Below are positions 22,809-31,238 of a DNA stretch of 36,194 nt, in pieces. The DNA is from Streptomyces humicola (GTDB lineage: Bacteria > Actinomycetota > Actinomycetes > Streptomycetales > Streptomycetaceae): contig NZ_JANFNG010000048.1 in NCBI RefSeq assembly GCF_024436035.1, positions 1 to 36,194 of the forward strand, given 5' to 3'. The stretch's first letter is position 1, and every line of letters starts with the position of its first letter. A program made the translations under genes and the position numbers. The notes under the pieces are model-generated. The model was not told where the DNA came from and made no database searches. It was given only the letters and a program-made list of their open reading frames with translations.

Positions 22809-23063
22809 TCAGCGGCGCAGCGTCGCCTCGCGTCGGAGCACGTCGAGCGCGCTGCGCCGCGCAACGGTGGTCAGCCACGCCGCGGGACGGTGTGGGATGC
22901 CGTGTTCGCCCCAGGTCACGAGTGCCTGGGCGTAGGCGTCCTGCACGCACTCCTCGGCGATGTCGAGATCCCGTGTGACGCGCACCGTCGCGGCGAGCAC
23001 GAAGGCCCACTCACGACGGTGCGCCTCGGCGACCGCCGCGGCGACGGCCGGTGCAGTGGCCAC
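22809..23063 (-). pseudogene. Truncated ECF42-type sigma factor
   Basis: 84-residue ORF that matches only the N-terminus of YCII-linked ECF42 sigma factors. Region 2 is present (AEAHRREWAFVLAATVRVTR, EECVQDAYAQALVTW, then RPAAWLTTVARRSALDVLRR). The normal protein has about 400 residues with region 4 and a long C-terminal domain; here a TGA follows ATLRR and the DNA beyond it belongs to the CysRS-like gene. Without region 4 it cannot recognise a -35 element. GTG 23063 has an AGGGG ribosome site and lies 11 bp after the YCII gene, the usual operon partner. It may be inert, or an RNA polymerase-binding fragment. Confidence 0.85.
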
Positions 23064-23074
23064 GTGACCGGCCC

Positions 23075-23425
23075 CTACTGGTCGAAGACCCGGACGGGGC
23101 GGACCTCGACGCCGCCGTAGGGCGCCGGGACCTGCTTGGCCACCGCGATGGCCTCGTCCAGGTCGGCGGCCTCGACGATGTAGAAGCCGCCGAGTGCCTC
23201 CTTCGTCTCCGCGAAGGGCCCGTCGGTGACGGTGACGTTTCCCGTGGAGTCCTTGCGAATGGAGGTGGCGGTCGTCGTCGGCTCCAGCGCATGACCGCCG
23301 CGCAGGACGGAGGCGTTGCGCTCGCCGAACGACCGGTGCTCCTTGAGCAGCTGGTCGAACTGCTCCTGGCCGATACCGGCCACGGCGGACTCGTCGTCGT
23401 AGATCAGCAACAGGTACTGCGGCAT
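23075..23425 (-). CDS. YCII/DGPF-domain protein
   Basis: 116-residue YCII-related (DGPF) protein. It starts MPQYLLLIYDDE and has the family motif VTDGPFAETKEALGGFYIVEA followed by LDEAIAVAKQVP. The ATG at 23425 follows GGAAGGA; the longer reading to 23470 is less likely. Members are small dimeric alpha/beta-barrel proteins with a His/Asp pair, usually cotranscribed with ECF42 sigma factors and thought to work with them. Here the downstream sigma gene is truncated, so this protein has probably lost its partner. Biochemical activity unknown. Confidence 0.9.
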   Translation of the reverse strand: MPQYLLLIYDDESAVAGIGQEQFDQLLKEHRSFGERNASVLRGGHALEPTTTATSIRKDSTGNVTVTDGPFAETKEALGGFYIVEAADLDEAIAVAKQVPAPYGGVEVRPVRVFDQ

Positions 23426-23510
23426 GGTGCGATCCTTCCCCTCGCCCGGCCCGCCTGTCGGGCCTTTCACGAGTACCGACGAACGGCAGGTGCGCGGATC
23501 GACAATGGGC

Positions 23511-23735
23511 TCAGTGTTTCTGCGGAGGGTTCTGTGAGCCGGTCTGCGGCGGCCATCGGTCGCCGCCCTCCCAGACCACCTCGTCCGGATCGGCGAGGTC
23601 GATGCCGCGCTCCTTGGCGAGCTCGTCCAGTTCGGTGCGGTTGTGCACCACGCGGTGGCTCTCGTCCGGGCACATCACGATCCGGTACGAGCTGTGGCCG
23701 TCCCACGCGTAGACGACGTACGGGTGCTCGCTCAT
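23511..23735 (-). CDS. Small hypothetical protein coupled to transketolase
   Basis: 74 residues, soluble and acidic, with MSEHPYVVYAWDGHSSYRIV then MCPDESHRVVHNRTELDELA and DLADPDEVVWEGGDRW. No known motif; one Cys, no membrane segment. Its ATG overlaps the transketolase stop (ATGA, 23732-23735), so translation is probably coupled and the product may be needed in proportion to transketolase. The Pro/Gln/Asn-rich tail looks disordered. An 85-bp gap separates it from the YCII gene. No family recognised. Confidence 0.75.
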   Translation of the reverse strand: MSEHPYVVYAWDGHSSYRIVMCPDESHRVVHNRTELDELAKERGIDLADPDEVVWEGGDRWPPQTGSQNPPQKH

Positions 23736-25792
23736 GCCTTCACGCCCAGTTCTTCCTTGGCGAGCCGCACGACGGCCTCGGGGGTGAAGCCGAACTTGCT
23801 GAGCAATGCCTTCAGCGGTGCGGAGGCGCCGAAGGTGTGCATGCCGATCACCGAACCTTCGGCGCCGACATAGCGCTCCCAGCCGAGCGTGGCGGCCTGC
23901 TCGATGCCGATGCGTGCGGTGACGGACGGCGGCAGCACCTGGTCGCGATACTCCTTCGACTGCCGCTCGAACAGCTCCCAGCACGGCATGCTCACCACCC
24001 GGCTGCGGATCCCCTCCGCGTCGAGCTGCTCGTGCGCCTGGACTGCGAGATGCACCTCGCTGCCGGTGGCCACCAGGATCACGTCGGGCGCGCCGTCGGC
24101 GGGGTCGGCGAGCACATAGCCGCCGTGGGCGAGCCCGGATGCCGGGGCGTACGCCGCGCGGTCCAGCGTGGGTACGGCCTGCCGGGTGAGGACGAGCGCA
24201 GCCGGCTCGTGGCGCAGTCTCATGATCACCCGCCATGCCTCGGCGACCTCGTTGGCGTCGCACGGGCGGATGACCAGCAGCCCGGGTATCGCACGGAGCG
24301 ACGCCAGCTGCTCGACGGGCTGGTGGGTCGGCCCGTCCTCGCCGACGCCGATCGAGTCATGGGTGAAGATGTGCACGACCGGCAGTTCCATCAGCGCGGA
24401 GAGCCTGATCGCACCCCGCGCGAAGTCGGAGAAGATCAGGAACGTCGACCAGTACGGACGGACCTTGGCCAGCGACAGGCCGTTCGCCACCGCCGCGGCG
24501 GCGAATTCGCGCACCCCGAAGTGGAGATTGCGGCCCTGCTCGCCGTCCGGGCCGAAGGCCCCGGCCCCCTTGAAGGTCAGCAGCGTCTTGGTGGAGGGCG
24601 CAAGGTCGGCCGAGCCGCCGATCAGCCATGGCACCTCTTTGGCGATCGCGTTGAGCACCTTGCCCGAGGAGTCCCGGGTCGCCAGGCCCTTGGCGTCGGC
24701 GGGGAAGGAGGGGATCTGGGCGTCCCAGTCCTTCGGCAGCTGGCGCCGCTGCATGCGCGCCAGGTGGTCGGCGAGCTCCGGGTACTCGACGCGGTAGCGC
24801 TCGTACAGCTCCGTCCAGGCCCGGCGCAGGGTGCGGCCGCGGGCGCCGACGCCCTCGGCGAAGCGCTCGACGACGCCGTCGGGGACGAGGAACTGCGCGT
24901 CTTCTGGCCAGCCGTAGACCCGTTTGGTCGCCCGCACCTCGTCCTCGCCGAGCGGTTCGCCGTGCGCGGAGGGCGTGCCCTGCTTGGTGGGGGCGCCGTA
25001 GGCGATGTGGCTGTCGACGATGATCAGGGTGGGCCGGTGGTGTTCGCGCTGGAAGGTCTCGAAGGCGCGGGCGAGCATCTCGCGGTCGTTGGCGTCCCCC
25101 ACACGTGTGACGTTCCATCCGTAGCCGATGAAGCGGGTGGCGACGTCCTCGGTGAAGGCGATGCTGGTGCTGCCCTCGATGGTGATGCGGTTGTTGTCGT
25201 AGACCCAGCACAGGTTGGACAGGCCGAGGTGCCCGGCGAGCGACGCGGCCTCGCCGGATACACCTTCCATCAGGTCGCCGTCGCCGCACAGCGCGTAGGT
25301 GTTGTAGTCGAAAAGGGTGTATTCGGGGCGGTTGAAGTACGAGGCCATCCAGCGCGCGGCGATGGCGAGCCCCACGGTGGCGGCTGCCCCGGTGCCAAGC
25401 GGTCCGGTGGTGGCCTCGACGCCTGAGGTCCAGCGGTACTCGGGGTGGCCGGGGCACTTGGAGTCGGCCTGCCGGAACCGCTTGATGTCATCGAGCTTCA
25501 CCGACAGCTCGCCCAGCGTCTCGTAGGCCGGGTCGACGGCCTGGACCTGGGCGAGGTGGAGCAGCGCATAGAGCAGCGTCGAGGCGTGCCCGGCGGACAG
25601 CACGAAGCGGTCCCGGTTGGGCCAGACGGGGTCGGCGGGGTCGTAGCGCAGGAATCGCTGCCACAGTGTGTAGGCGACCGGCGCCAGGCCCATCGGAGTG
25701 CCGGGATGGCCGGAGTTGGCCTTCTGGACGGCGTCCATGCACAGCGTTCTGATGGTCGTGACGCACAGGTCGTCGATGGAATCGTCGGGCAC
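23732..25792 (-). CDS. tkt: Transketolase
   Basis: Thiamine-diphosphate enzyme of the non-oxidative pentose phosphate pathway, 686 residues, full length. Motifs: substrate His in NSGHPGTPMG (26-35), SAGHASTLLYALLH (66-79), the ThDP motif GDGDLMEG starting at 170 and ending NN at 200-201, then the pyrimidine domain (DLAPSTKT, HDSIGVGEDGPTHQPVEQL) and the C-terminal domain. GTG start with GGAG 7 nt upstream. No transaldolase, zwf or opcA gene is adjacent, so this is probably a second tkt copy rather than the main pentose-phosphate operon copy. The downstream 74-residue gene overlaps its stop codon. The 150 bp before it (25793-25943) show no clear promoter. Confidence 0.97.
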   Translation of the reverse strand: MPDDSIDDLCVTTIRTLCMDAVQKANSGHPGTPMGLAPVAYTLWQRFLRYDPADPVWPNRDRFVLSAGHASTLLYALLHLAQVQAVDPAYETLGELSVKLDDIKRFRQADSKCPGHPEYRWTSGVEATTGPLGTGAAATVGLAIAARWMASYFNRPEYTLFDYNTYALCGDGDLMEGVSGEAASLAGHLGLSNLCWVYDNNRITIEGSTSIAFTEDVATRFIGYGWNVTRVGDANDREMLARAFETFQREHHRPTLIIVDSHIAYGAPTKQGTPSAHGEPLGEDEVRATKRVYGWPEDAQFLVPDGVVERFAEGVGARGRTLRRAWTELYERYRVEYPELADHLARMQRRQLPKDWDAQIPSFPADAKGLATRDSSGKVLNAIAKEVPWLIGGSADLAPSTKTLLTFKGAGAFGPDGEQGRNLHFGVREFAAAAVANGLSLAKVRPYWSTFLIFSDFARGAIRLSALMELPVVHIFTHDSIGVGEDGPTHQPVEQLASLRAIPGLLVIRPCDANEVAEAWRVIMRLRHEPAALVLTRQAVPTLDRAAYAPASGLAHGGYVLADPADGAPDVILVATGSEVHLAVQAHEQLDAEGIRSRVVSMPCWELFERQSKEYRDQVLPPSVTARIGIEQAATLGWERYVGAEGSVIGMHTFGASAPLKALLSKFGFTPEAVVRLAKEELGVKA

Positions 25793-25943
25793 GGCTGGCT
25801 CCGTTCGGGAGAGGCGTCAGAAGTCTTCTTCCGGCATCGGCGGACGGCCCCACTCCAGGATGACCCCAAGGTGGGTTGTGCGCCGATTGCTTACTCCTGA
25901 CGGGGCCTGCCGTCCGTGTACGGCTGCGTACGAGCGACCGGGC

Positions 25944-26375
25944 TCAGGCCTCGCGCTCCACCAGGGCCTTGAACTGTTCGAGGTCGTGCCGGACCATCCC
26001 TGCGATCGCGTCGGACTGGGCGAATCCCTTGGGGCCGCCGAACGACTCGTTCACCTTCGCCGGGTCGTAGGTGAGGCGCGCCTGCAGCCGGGTGTGCTGC
26101 TCGTCGATGGGCAGCAGCGTGAAGGTGCCCTCAAGCTCGGCGCCCTTCGTGGTGCGCCACATCATCAGCTGGTCGCGGCCGCGGTCGGAGATCTCCGCGT
26201 CGACAACGCGAGCCTTCCCTCCGGCGTCGAGGTCGAGATGCGCACGGCTCGTGCCCTCCTGCCGGGCCGCACGGACACCGTCGACGAACTCCGGGTAGGA
26301 CTTCACGCTATGCAGGCACTCCCATGCCTGCCTGGCCGGGGCGTTGATGTCGATCTGCTCTTCGAGAGTGCTCAT
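25944..26375 (-). CDS. SRPBCC (cyclase/dehydrase-like) protein
   Basis: 143 residues, START/Bet v1-like fold with a hydrophobic pocket. Starts STLEEQIDINAPARQAWECL, then SYPEFVDGVRAARQ, typical of the polyketide-cyclase-2 or coenzyme-Q-binding group, and ends in the long amphipathic helix SDAIAGMVRHDLEQFKALVE. ATG 26375 is chosen, with GAGG 8 nt upstream; a GTG at 26384 is possible. No polyketide or quinone genes are near, so a general lipid or small-molecule binding role is all that can be said. Same direction as tkt, 151 bp apart. Confidence 0.88.
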   Translation of the reverse strand: MSTLEEQIDINAPARQAWECLHSVKSYPEFVDGVRAARQEGTSRAHLDLDAGGKARVVDAEISDRGRDQLMMWRTTKGAELEGTFTLLPIDEQHTRLQARLTYDPAKVNESFGGPKGFAQSDAIAGMVRHDLEQFKALVEREA

Positions 26376-26441
26376 GAGGGCCACCTCGCTGGGCTCGCTG
26401 CGGGTACTCCCGGCCGAGCGGGCCCTTACCCGGCCCGGAGG

Positions 26442-26461
26442 CGAGGGGGTACGCCCCCTCG
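26442..26461 (-). terminator. Hairpin terminator after EamA transporter
   Basis: 8-bp stem CGAGGGGG / CCCCCTCG with tetraloop TACG, 45 bp past the stop codon of the minus-strand EamA gene and before the SRPBCC gene. Confidence 0.65.
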
Positions 26462-26505
26462 ATTCCAGGATGCGCCGTCCGGGTGACGGATGCGACCCGG
26501 CCGGA

Positions 26506-27432
26506 TCAGTCGGGTGAGCCGGCCGGCTGCAACGCGGGGTGGTCGGGGACCAGTAGCGGGGAGCGCGCCAGCACCATCACCGAGACGACGATGAGCACCG
26601 CCCCCGCGAGTGCCAGGATCAGGGACGCACCGCCGTGGACGTGCTCGTGGAAGGCGAGCACGCCCCACAGGACGGACACCAGCGGGTCGGAGAGCGTCAG
26701 GCCCGGCTGTGCGGCGAGCAGCCGTCCGGCGTTCAGCGCCGACTGCAGCAGGAACAGGCCGATGAGGCCGGAGACCACCATCGCGTACAACTGCCATCCG
26801 GTGAAGATGGAGACGAAGCCTTGCGCCGACCTGCTCATCGCCCCCTTCATCAGCGCGGCCGTCAGACCGAACTGCGCCCCCGCGGCCACCCCGAACGCCG
26901 CCGCGCGGCGGCCTCCGCCGTGCACCCCCGTATAAGCGTTCTCGCCGCGGCGGCCCCACTCCACCACGGCCGCGACCACGACGACGTTGACCCCCGCCCC
27001 CAGCAGCCAGGTGTCCCACGTGACGGACTGTGAACTGCCGGGCGTCGGGGCGAGGAAGTACAGCAAAGCCGCGAGGCCTGCGGTCATGCCCAGCGTCGAG
27101 GCCCATTCGCGCAGGTGAAGCCCGGTGCGGAAGACGCGTGAGGCCAGCATCAGGGTGAGCGGCAACTCGCAGACCAGGATCGGCTCGACCACCGACAGCT
27201 GGCCGACCGCGAGCGCGCCGGCCTGCAACAGAAAGCCCACGGTCAGCGCGAGGATCCCGGCGAACCACACCGGACGGCGCAGCAGCCGCAGAATCAGCCG
27301 GGGCCTGAGGTTGTCCTCCCGGGGCAGGTCGCGGTTGGCCATGCGCTGTGCCACCGACGCCACGGCATTGGCACAGGACGCGAGCATGGCGAGCAGGTAG
27401 GTCAGCACGAGCGGTCCACTTGCCTGATGCAT
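26506..27432 (-). CDS. DMT superfamily (EamA-like) transporter
   Basis: 308-residue integral membrane protein with about nine or ten helices in two repeats. The first begins LVLTYLLAMLASCANAVASV, and later ones include FAGILALTVGFLLQAGAL, TLGMTAGLAALLYFL and LILALAGAVLIVVSVMVLA. The ELPLTLMLASRVF and QPGLTLSDPLVSVLWGVLAFHE segments are typical of actinobacterial DMT/EamA proteins of unknown substrate. ATG 27432 lies just after GGGAAGGGA; an upstream extension (MTCKTLDQQP...) is unlikely. It is divergent from the SDR gene across 157 bp. Confidence 0.88.
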   Translation of the reverse strand: MHQASGPLVLTYLLAMLASCANAVASVAQRMANRDLPREDNLRPRLILRLLRRPVWFAGILALTVGFLLQAGALAVGQLSVVEPILVCELPLTLMLASRVFRTGLHLREWASTLGMTAGLAALLYFLAPTPGSSQSVTWDTWLLGAGVNVVVVAAVVEWGRRGENAYTGVHGGGRRAAAFGVAAGAQFGLTAALMKGAMSRSAQGFVSIFTGWQLYAMVVSGLIGLFLLQSALNAGRLLAAQPGLTLSDPLVSVLWGVLAFHEHVHGGASLILALAGAVLIVVSVMVLARSPLLVPDHPALQPAGSPD

Positions 27433-27589
27433 TCCCTTCCCGCGGGCCCCGTAGCAGGGCTGTTGATCCAAAGTCTTGCACGTCACCCGCGTGTCGGCAG
27501 GTGCCCGCTATTGGCCGGAGCACATACGGCGGGAAAGGCGATCAGCCTGTTATGTTGCTTTTTGCCGCTGTTGCCGTCGAGGAGTGTCC

Positions 27590-28441
27590 ATGCGGGACCG
27601 CGTGCCGTGCAGCGAAACGGAGACAGCACCAGCGGGGCCGCTCCCGGCCAGGGAGGTGTCCCGTTGGCCCCGGCTGCGAGCGGTGACCGCGCCCGGTGTT
27701 CCGGTCGTCATGGTCACCGGCGCCTCGTCGGGGATCGGCGCCGCGGTGACACGGCGGCTCGCGGCCGGGCAACGGTGCGAACTGCTGCTCAACGGCCGCG
27801 ACCCGGCCCGGCTCACAGCCGTCGCGGACGCGAGCGGCGGGGTGGCGCTGCCCGCGGATCTGGCCACGCCCGAGGGCTGCCGTGACCTCGCGGGCCGTGC
27901 GCTCGACCTGACCGGCCGGGTGGATGTGCTGATCGCCGGCGCGGGCGTGGGCTGGGCGGGGCCCTTCACCGAGATGCCACCGGACGACATCGACCGGCTG
28001 CTCGCAGTGAACCTCGCCTCCGCGCTGCACCTCGTGCGGGCGCTGCTGCCCGCGATGGTGCGCAGGGGCAACGGACACGTGGTGCTGGTCGGTTCGATCG
28101 CCGGTGCGTGCGGGGTGGGCGGGGAGGCGGTGTATGCGGCGACGAAGGCGGCGCTCGGGGCGTTCGCGGACAGCCTGCGCTATGAGGTGCGTCCGCTGGG
28201 CGTGCATGTCTCCGTGGTGCTGCCCGGCGCCGTCGACACCCCGTTCTTCGCCCGCCGTGGTACGCCGTACGGGCGATCGCGACCGCGCCCCATACCACCC
28301 GAACGGGTGGCGGAGGCCGTGTACCGGGCGGTGGTGCGGCACCGTGCGGAGCTGTTCGTTCCGGCGTGGATGCGCCTGCCCGCCCGGCTGCACGGCGGCG
28401 CCCCCGCGCTCTTCCGCCGCCTGGCGGCGCGGCTCGCCTAA
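27590..28441 (+). CDS. Short-chain dehydrogenase/reductase
   Basis: Classical SDR, 283 residues. NAD(P) loop TGASSGIG (43-50), NGRDP after beta-2 suggesting NADPH, AGAGVGW in place of NNAG, and the catalytic set Ser in LVGSIAGACG and YAATK. The first 35 residues are an extra, Arg/Pro-rich lead. GAGGAG ribosome site 5 nt before the ATG; TATGTT at 27551-27556 may be the -10. The C-terminal part (AELFVPAWMRLPARLHGG) resembles SDRs near lipid or sterol genes. The stop overlaps by 4 bp the stop of the convergent glycosyltransferase. Substrate unknown. Confidence 0.92.
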   Translation: MRDRVPCSETETAPAGPLPAREVSRWPRLRAVTAPGVPVVMVTGASSGIGAAVTRRLAAGQRCELLLNGRDPARLTAVADASGGVALPADLATPEGCRDLAGRALDLTGRVDVLIAGAGVGWAGPFTEMPPDDIDRLLAVNLASALHLVRALLPAMVRRGNGHVVLVGSIAGACGVGGEAVYAATKAALGAFADSLRYEVRPLGVHVSVVLPGAVDTPFFARRGTPYGRSRPRPIPPERVAEAVYRAVVRHRAELFVPAWMRLPARLHGGAPALFRRLAARLA

Positions 28442-29541
28442 CGCGCCTGGGCCGCGAGGGCGGCGGCGTCCTCCGTGAACAGCCGCTTGCCGGCAGCGAC
28501 CCGGGCGCCGCGCAGCGGTCCGTCGCGCGTCAGCTCGTCCAGCACCCGCATCAGATCCCACGGGTCGCGGACGTACGAGGACAGCCCTGCGGCGGCCATC
28601 CGCCGCGCGCCGTCGGTGCCGTGGCCTGCGATGGTGCGGTAATTCACCACGGGCAGCCCGACCGCCAGCGCCTGCGCCGCGGTCTGGCCTGCGGCGTTCT
28701 CCACCAAGGCGCGGACAGCCGTCATCAGCTCCGGTACGTCGGTCACCCAGCCGAGCGGCACGACGCCGGGGATGCCGACGAGCCGCCTGCGCAGCGCCTT
28801 GTTGTGCCCGCACAGCACCACAGGCAGGTATCCGCCGCTCGCCAGCAGCGCCGCGGTCCTGCTCAGTCCGGAGCCCACGCCCCACGCCCCGGCCGAGACC
28901 AGTACGGGCGTGGCGCCCGGCACCCGAACCGCGAACCGCCGGGCATAGGCGGTGGCGGCCGCGCTCTCGGACGAGGCGCGGAAGAAGGGCTCGGGCACCA
29001 CGGGACCGGCGGCGACCACCCCGCGTCCGCCCATGTCACGCAGCGTCGCCGCCGATTCGGGGGTCGGGCACAGGTGCATGTCGTTGCCGGGGTGGAACCA
29101 CTGCCGGTGCACGGCGAAGTCGGTGACCACCACGACGCTGGTGGCGGGCAGCGCGCCCTGGTCGCGTAGCCGCCCGCACATCTGCGCCGCGAGGTGGAAG
29201 GTGGAGATCACGGTGTCGGGCCGCCCGCGCTCCACATGGCGGCGCAGTGCGGTCGCCGCGGGGGCGACGAGGGGTGAGGTGCTCATCAGCGGCCGCCGCA
29301 TGGTCCGCCGTCTCGGCACGAAGAACGCCTCGTAGATCGCGTCGTACGTCCACGGCGCGTACTGGACCGCGGCAGCGTAGTAGCGCCGCAGTGCAGAGCC
29401 GGTGCCCGCGGGCAGCAGACGCAGGACGTCGACCTTCTCGGTGGCGTGCCCCGCCTGCGCCAGCCGGTGTGCGAGCTCGTCGGCCACCGCGTCGTGGCCC
29501 GCGCCCATCCCGGCGCTCAGAATCATGAACCGCCGTCCCAC
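28438..29541 (-). CDS. MGDG-synthase-like GT-B glycosyltransferase
   Basis: 367 residues from GTG 29541. The N-terminal domain is MGDG-synthase type (ILSAGMGAGHDAVADELAHRL, then APWTYDAIYEAFF and DTVISTFHLAAQ). The C-terminal domain has the nucleotide-sugar site (VLVSAGAWGVGSGL, LGWVTDVPELM, then AAGQTAAQALAVGLPVVNYR and AGHGTDGARRM). Such proteins transfer a sugar from a UDP-sugar to diacylglycerol or another lipid at the membrane face. The gene shares its CTAA stop region with the convergent SDR. A longer frame to 30012 overlaps the ligase gene and is low-complexity Arg-rich, so it is rejected. The 128 bp before it (29542-29669) contain no clear terminator. Confidence 0.88.
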   Translation of the reverse strand: MGRRFMILSAGMGAGHDAVADELAHRLAQAGHATEKVDVLRLLPAGTGSALRRYYAAAVQYAPWTYDAIYEAFFVPRRRTMRRPLMSTSPLVAPAATALRRHVERGRPDTVISTFHLAAQMCGRLRDQGALPATSVVVVTDFAVHRQWFHPGNDMHLCPTPESAATLRDMGGRGVVAAGPVVPEPFFRASSESAAATAYARRFAVRVPGATPVLVSAGAWGVGSGLSRTAALLASGGYLPVVLCGHNKALRRRLVGIPGVVPLGWVTDVPELMTAVRALVENAAGQTAAQALAVGLPVVNYRTIAGHGTDGARRMAAAGLSSYVRDPWDLMRVLDELTRDGPLRGARVAAGKRLFTEDAAALAAQAR

Positions 29542-29669
29542 GTGCCCACCGTCTTCCCCGCGCCGCCTCCGGCGCGCTTTCCGGAACGGTACGTCCGCCT
29601 GCCGTCCGCTCCCCGGCCATGCGGGGCGGAAGCGGTACGGGGGCGCCCGTACGGGGGACGCTGTGCGGT

Positions 29670-31205
29670 TCACGTGCGCAGGCTCCGTACCGTCTCCACG
29701 GTGTCCGCCTCGGCCGCGGGCTTGTCCTCGCGGTAGCGCAGCACGCGGGCGAAGCGCAGCGCCATGCCTTCCGGATAGCGCGGCGACCGCTGCACCCCGT
29801 CGAAGGCGACCTCGACGACGAGTTCCGGCCGTACGATCACGCCCCACGGCTCCTGGCTGACGGCGAGTTGCTGCAGACGTTCGGTTTGCCAGGTGAGCAT
29901 CGCGTCCGTCAAGCCCTTGAACGTCTTGCCGAGCATGGCGAATCCGCCGTCGGAGCGCCGTGCGCCAAGGTGCAGGTTGGACAGCGTGCCCGTGCGGCGT
30001 CCGTGGCCCCATTCCGCGGCGAGCACCACCAGGTCGAGGGTGTGCACCGGCTTGACCTTCAGCCAGGAGGCGCCCCTGCGGCCGGCGCTGTACGGGGCGT
30101 CAAGTGCCTTGATCATCACGCCTTCGTGGCCGCGGGCGAGCGTGTCCGCCGTGAACTCCCGTACTGCAGCGCGGACTTGCTCGTCGGCCGGTTCCGCGGC
30201 GACCAGCCGGCGCATACGCAGCGGCTCCGGCACGATGCGGGCGAGTTCTGCGTGCCGACGGGCGGCCGGCAGGTCGAGGAGGTCGCGGCCGTCGACGTAG
30301 AGCAGGTCGAAGACAACGAGCGACAGCGGCATCGAGATGCGGGCGCTCGCCACGTCGAGGCGCGAGCCGACCCGGCCTGCCGTCTCCTGGAAGGGGCGTG
30401 GACGCCCGTCCGCGTCGAGCGCGATGCACTCGCCGTCGAGCACCACGCGTTCGGCGTCGATCCCCCGTGCCGCGGCGGCCACTTCGGGCAGCCGGTCGGT
30501 GATCTCGTCGAGAGTGCGGGTGTAGATCCGTACCGAGGGGCCGTCCCGGTGCACCTGGACCCGGATGCCGTCGAGCTTCTCCTCCACCGCGCACGGGCCG
30601 AGCTTGTCCAGCGCCTCGTCGACCCCGCGAGCGGTGTGGGCCAGCATGGGCAGGACGGGCCGGCCGACTTCGAGCCGGTAGCCGGCGAGCGCGTCCGCGC
30701 CGCGGGCCAGCAGGTCCTGCGCGACGGCACCGAGCGACCCGCCCAGCATCACGGCGCGCCGTACCTCGGCGGGCGCGGCGCCGACGGCCTCGGCGAGCCC
30801 CTCGACGGCGAGTGCGTCGAGGGCGCCCTGTCGCAGCTCACCGCCGATCAGCCGGGCGAGGAAGCGCTGTTCGTCCTCGGTGGCGTCCGCCAGCAGCGCG
30901 TCGAGAAGCCTTTTGCGCTCGCCCTGGGCCCCCTTGCCGGAGACCGCCGAGATCCGCTCCAGCGCCTCGTGCGCGTCGAGCACGGAAAGACGCGGGTCTG
31001 CGGCGGCGGGCGGAGGCTGGACGAGCGCCTTCCATCCCACCCCCAGCCGTCGCTGCGGCAGCCGTCCGGCGAGATAGGTGATGACGACAGGCGCCTCCGA
31101 CGGCGCGGTGGCCCGGAACACCCCTGCGAGCAGGGCGACCTTGCGCGATCGCGCGCTCGTGGCCGCGATCTCCCGCGACGTCCGTGCCACATCGGCCAGC
31201 AGCAT
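29670..31205 (-). CDS. ligB: ATP-dependent DNA ligase (LigB-like)
   Basis: 511 residues, the size of mycobacterial LigB and archaeal-type ligases. The N-terminal DNA-binding domain (1-180) is followed by the adenylation domain with motif I EEKLDGIRV and nucleophile K210. Motif III region is VVLDGECIALD, motif IV EGVMIKALDAPY, motif V WLKVKP, and a C-terminal OB domain ends with RPELVVEVAFDGVQ. It seals nicks using ATP and Mg2+ and is a backup to the NAD-dependent LigA. It follows the Nramp gene by 33 bp on the same strand and so probably belongs to the Fpg-CBS-Nramp run. Confidence 0.95.
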   Translation of the reverse strand: MLLADVARTSREIAATSARSRKVALLAGVFRATAPSEAPVVITYLAGRLPQRRLGVGWKALVQPPPAAADPRLSVLDAHEALERISAVSGKGAQGERKRLLDALLADATEDEQRFLARLIGGELRQGALDALAVEGLAEAVGAAPAEVRRAVMLGGSLGAVAQDLLARGADALAGYRLEVGRPVLPMLAHTARGVDEALDKLGPCAVEEKLDGIRVQVHRDGPSVRIYTRTLDEITDRLPEVAAAARGIDAERVVLDGECIALDADGRPRPFQETAGRVGSRLDVASARISMPLSLVVFDLLYVDGRDLLDLPAARRHAELARIVPEPLRMRRLVAAEPADEQVRAAVREFTADTLARGHEGVMIKALDAPYSAGRRGASWLKVKPVHTLDLVVLAAEWGHGRRTGTLSNLHLGARRSDGGFAMLGKTFKGLTDAMLTWQTERLQQLAVSQEPWGVIVRPELVVEVAFDGVQRSPRYPEGMALRFARVLRYREDKPAAEADTVETVRSLRT

Positions 31206-31238
31206 GGCTCCATATTCGCCCTTGGCCGCACGGCGCGC

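Noticed and set aside
23051..25426. 791-codon frame antisense to transketolase
   Set aside because: No recognisable motif, and the opposite strand encodes a complete transketolase and other genes.
29542..30012. N-terminal extension of the MGDG-like glycosyltransferase
   Set aside because: It would overlap the ligase gene, is Arg-rich low complexity, and the family start motif lies right after GTG 29541.
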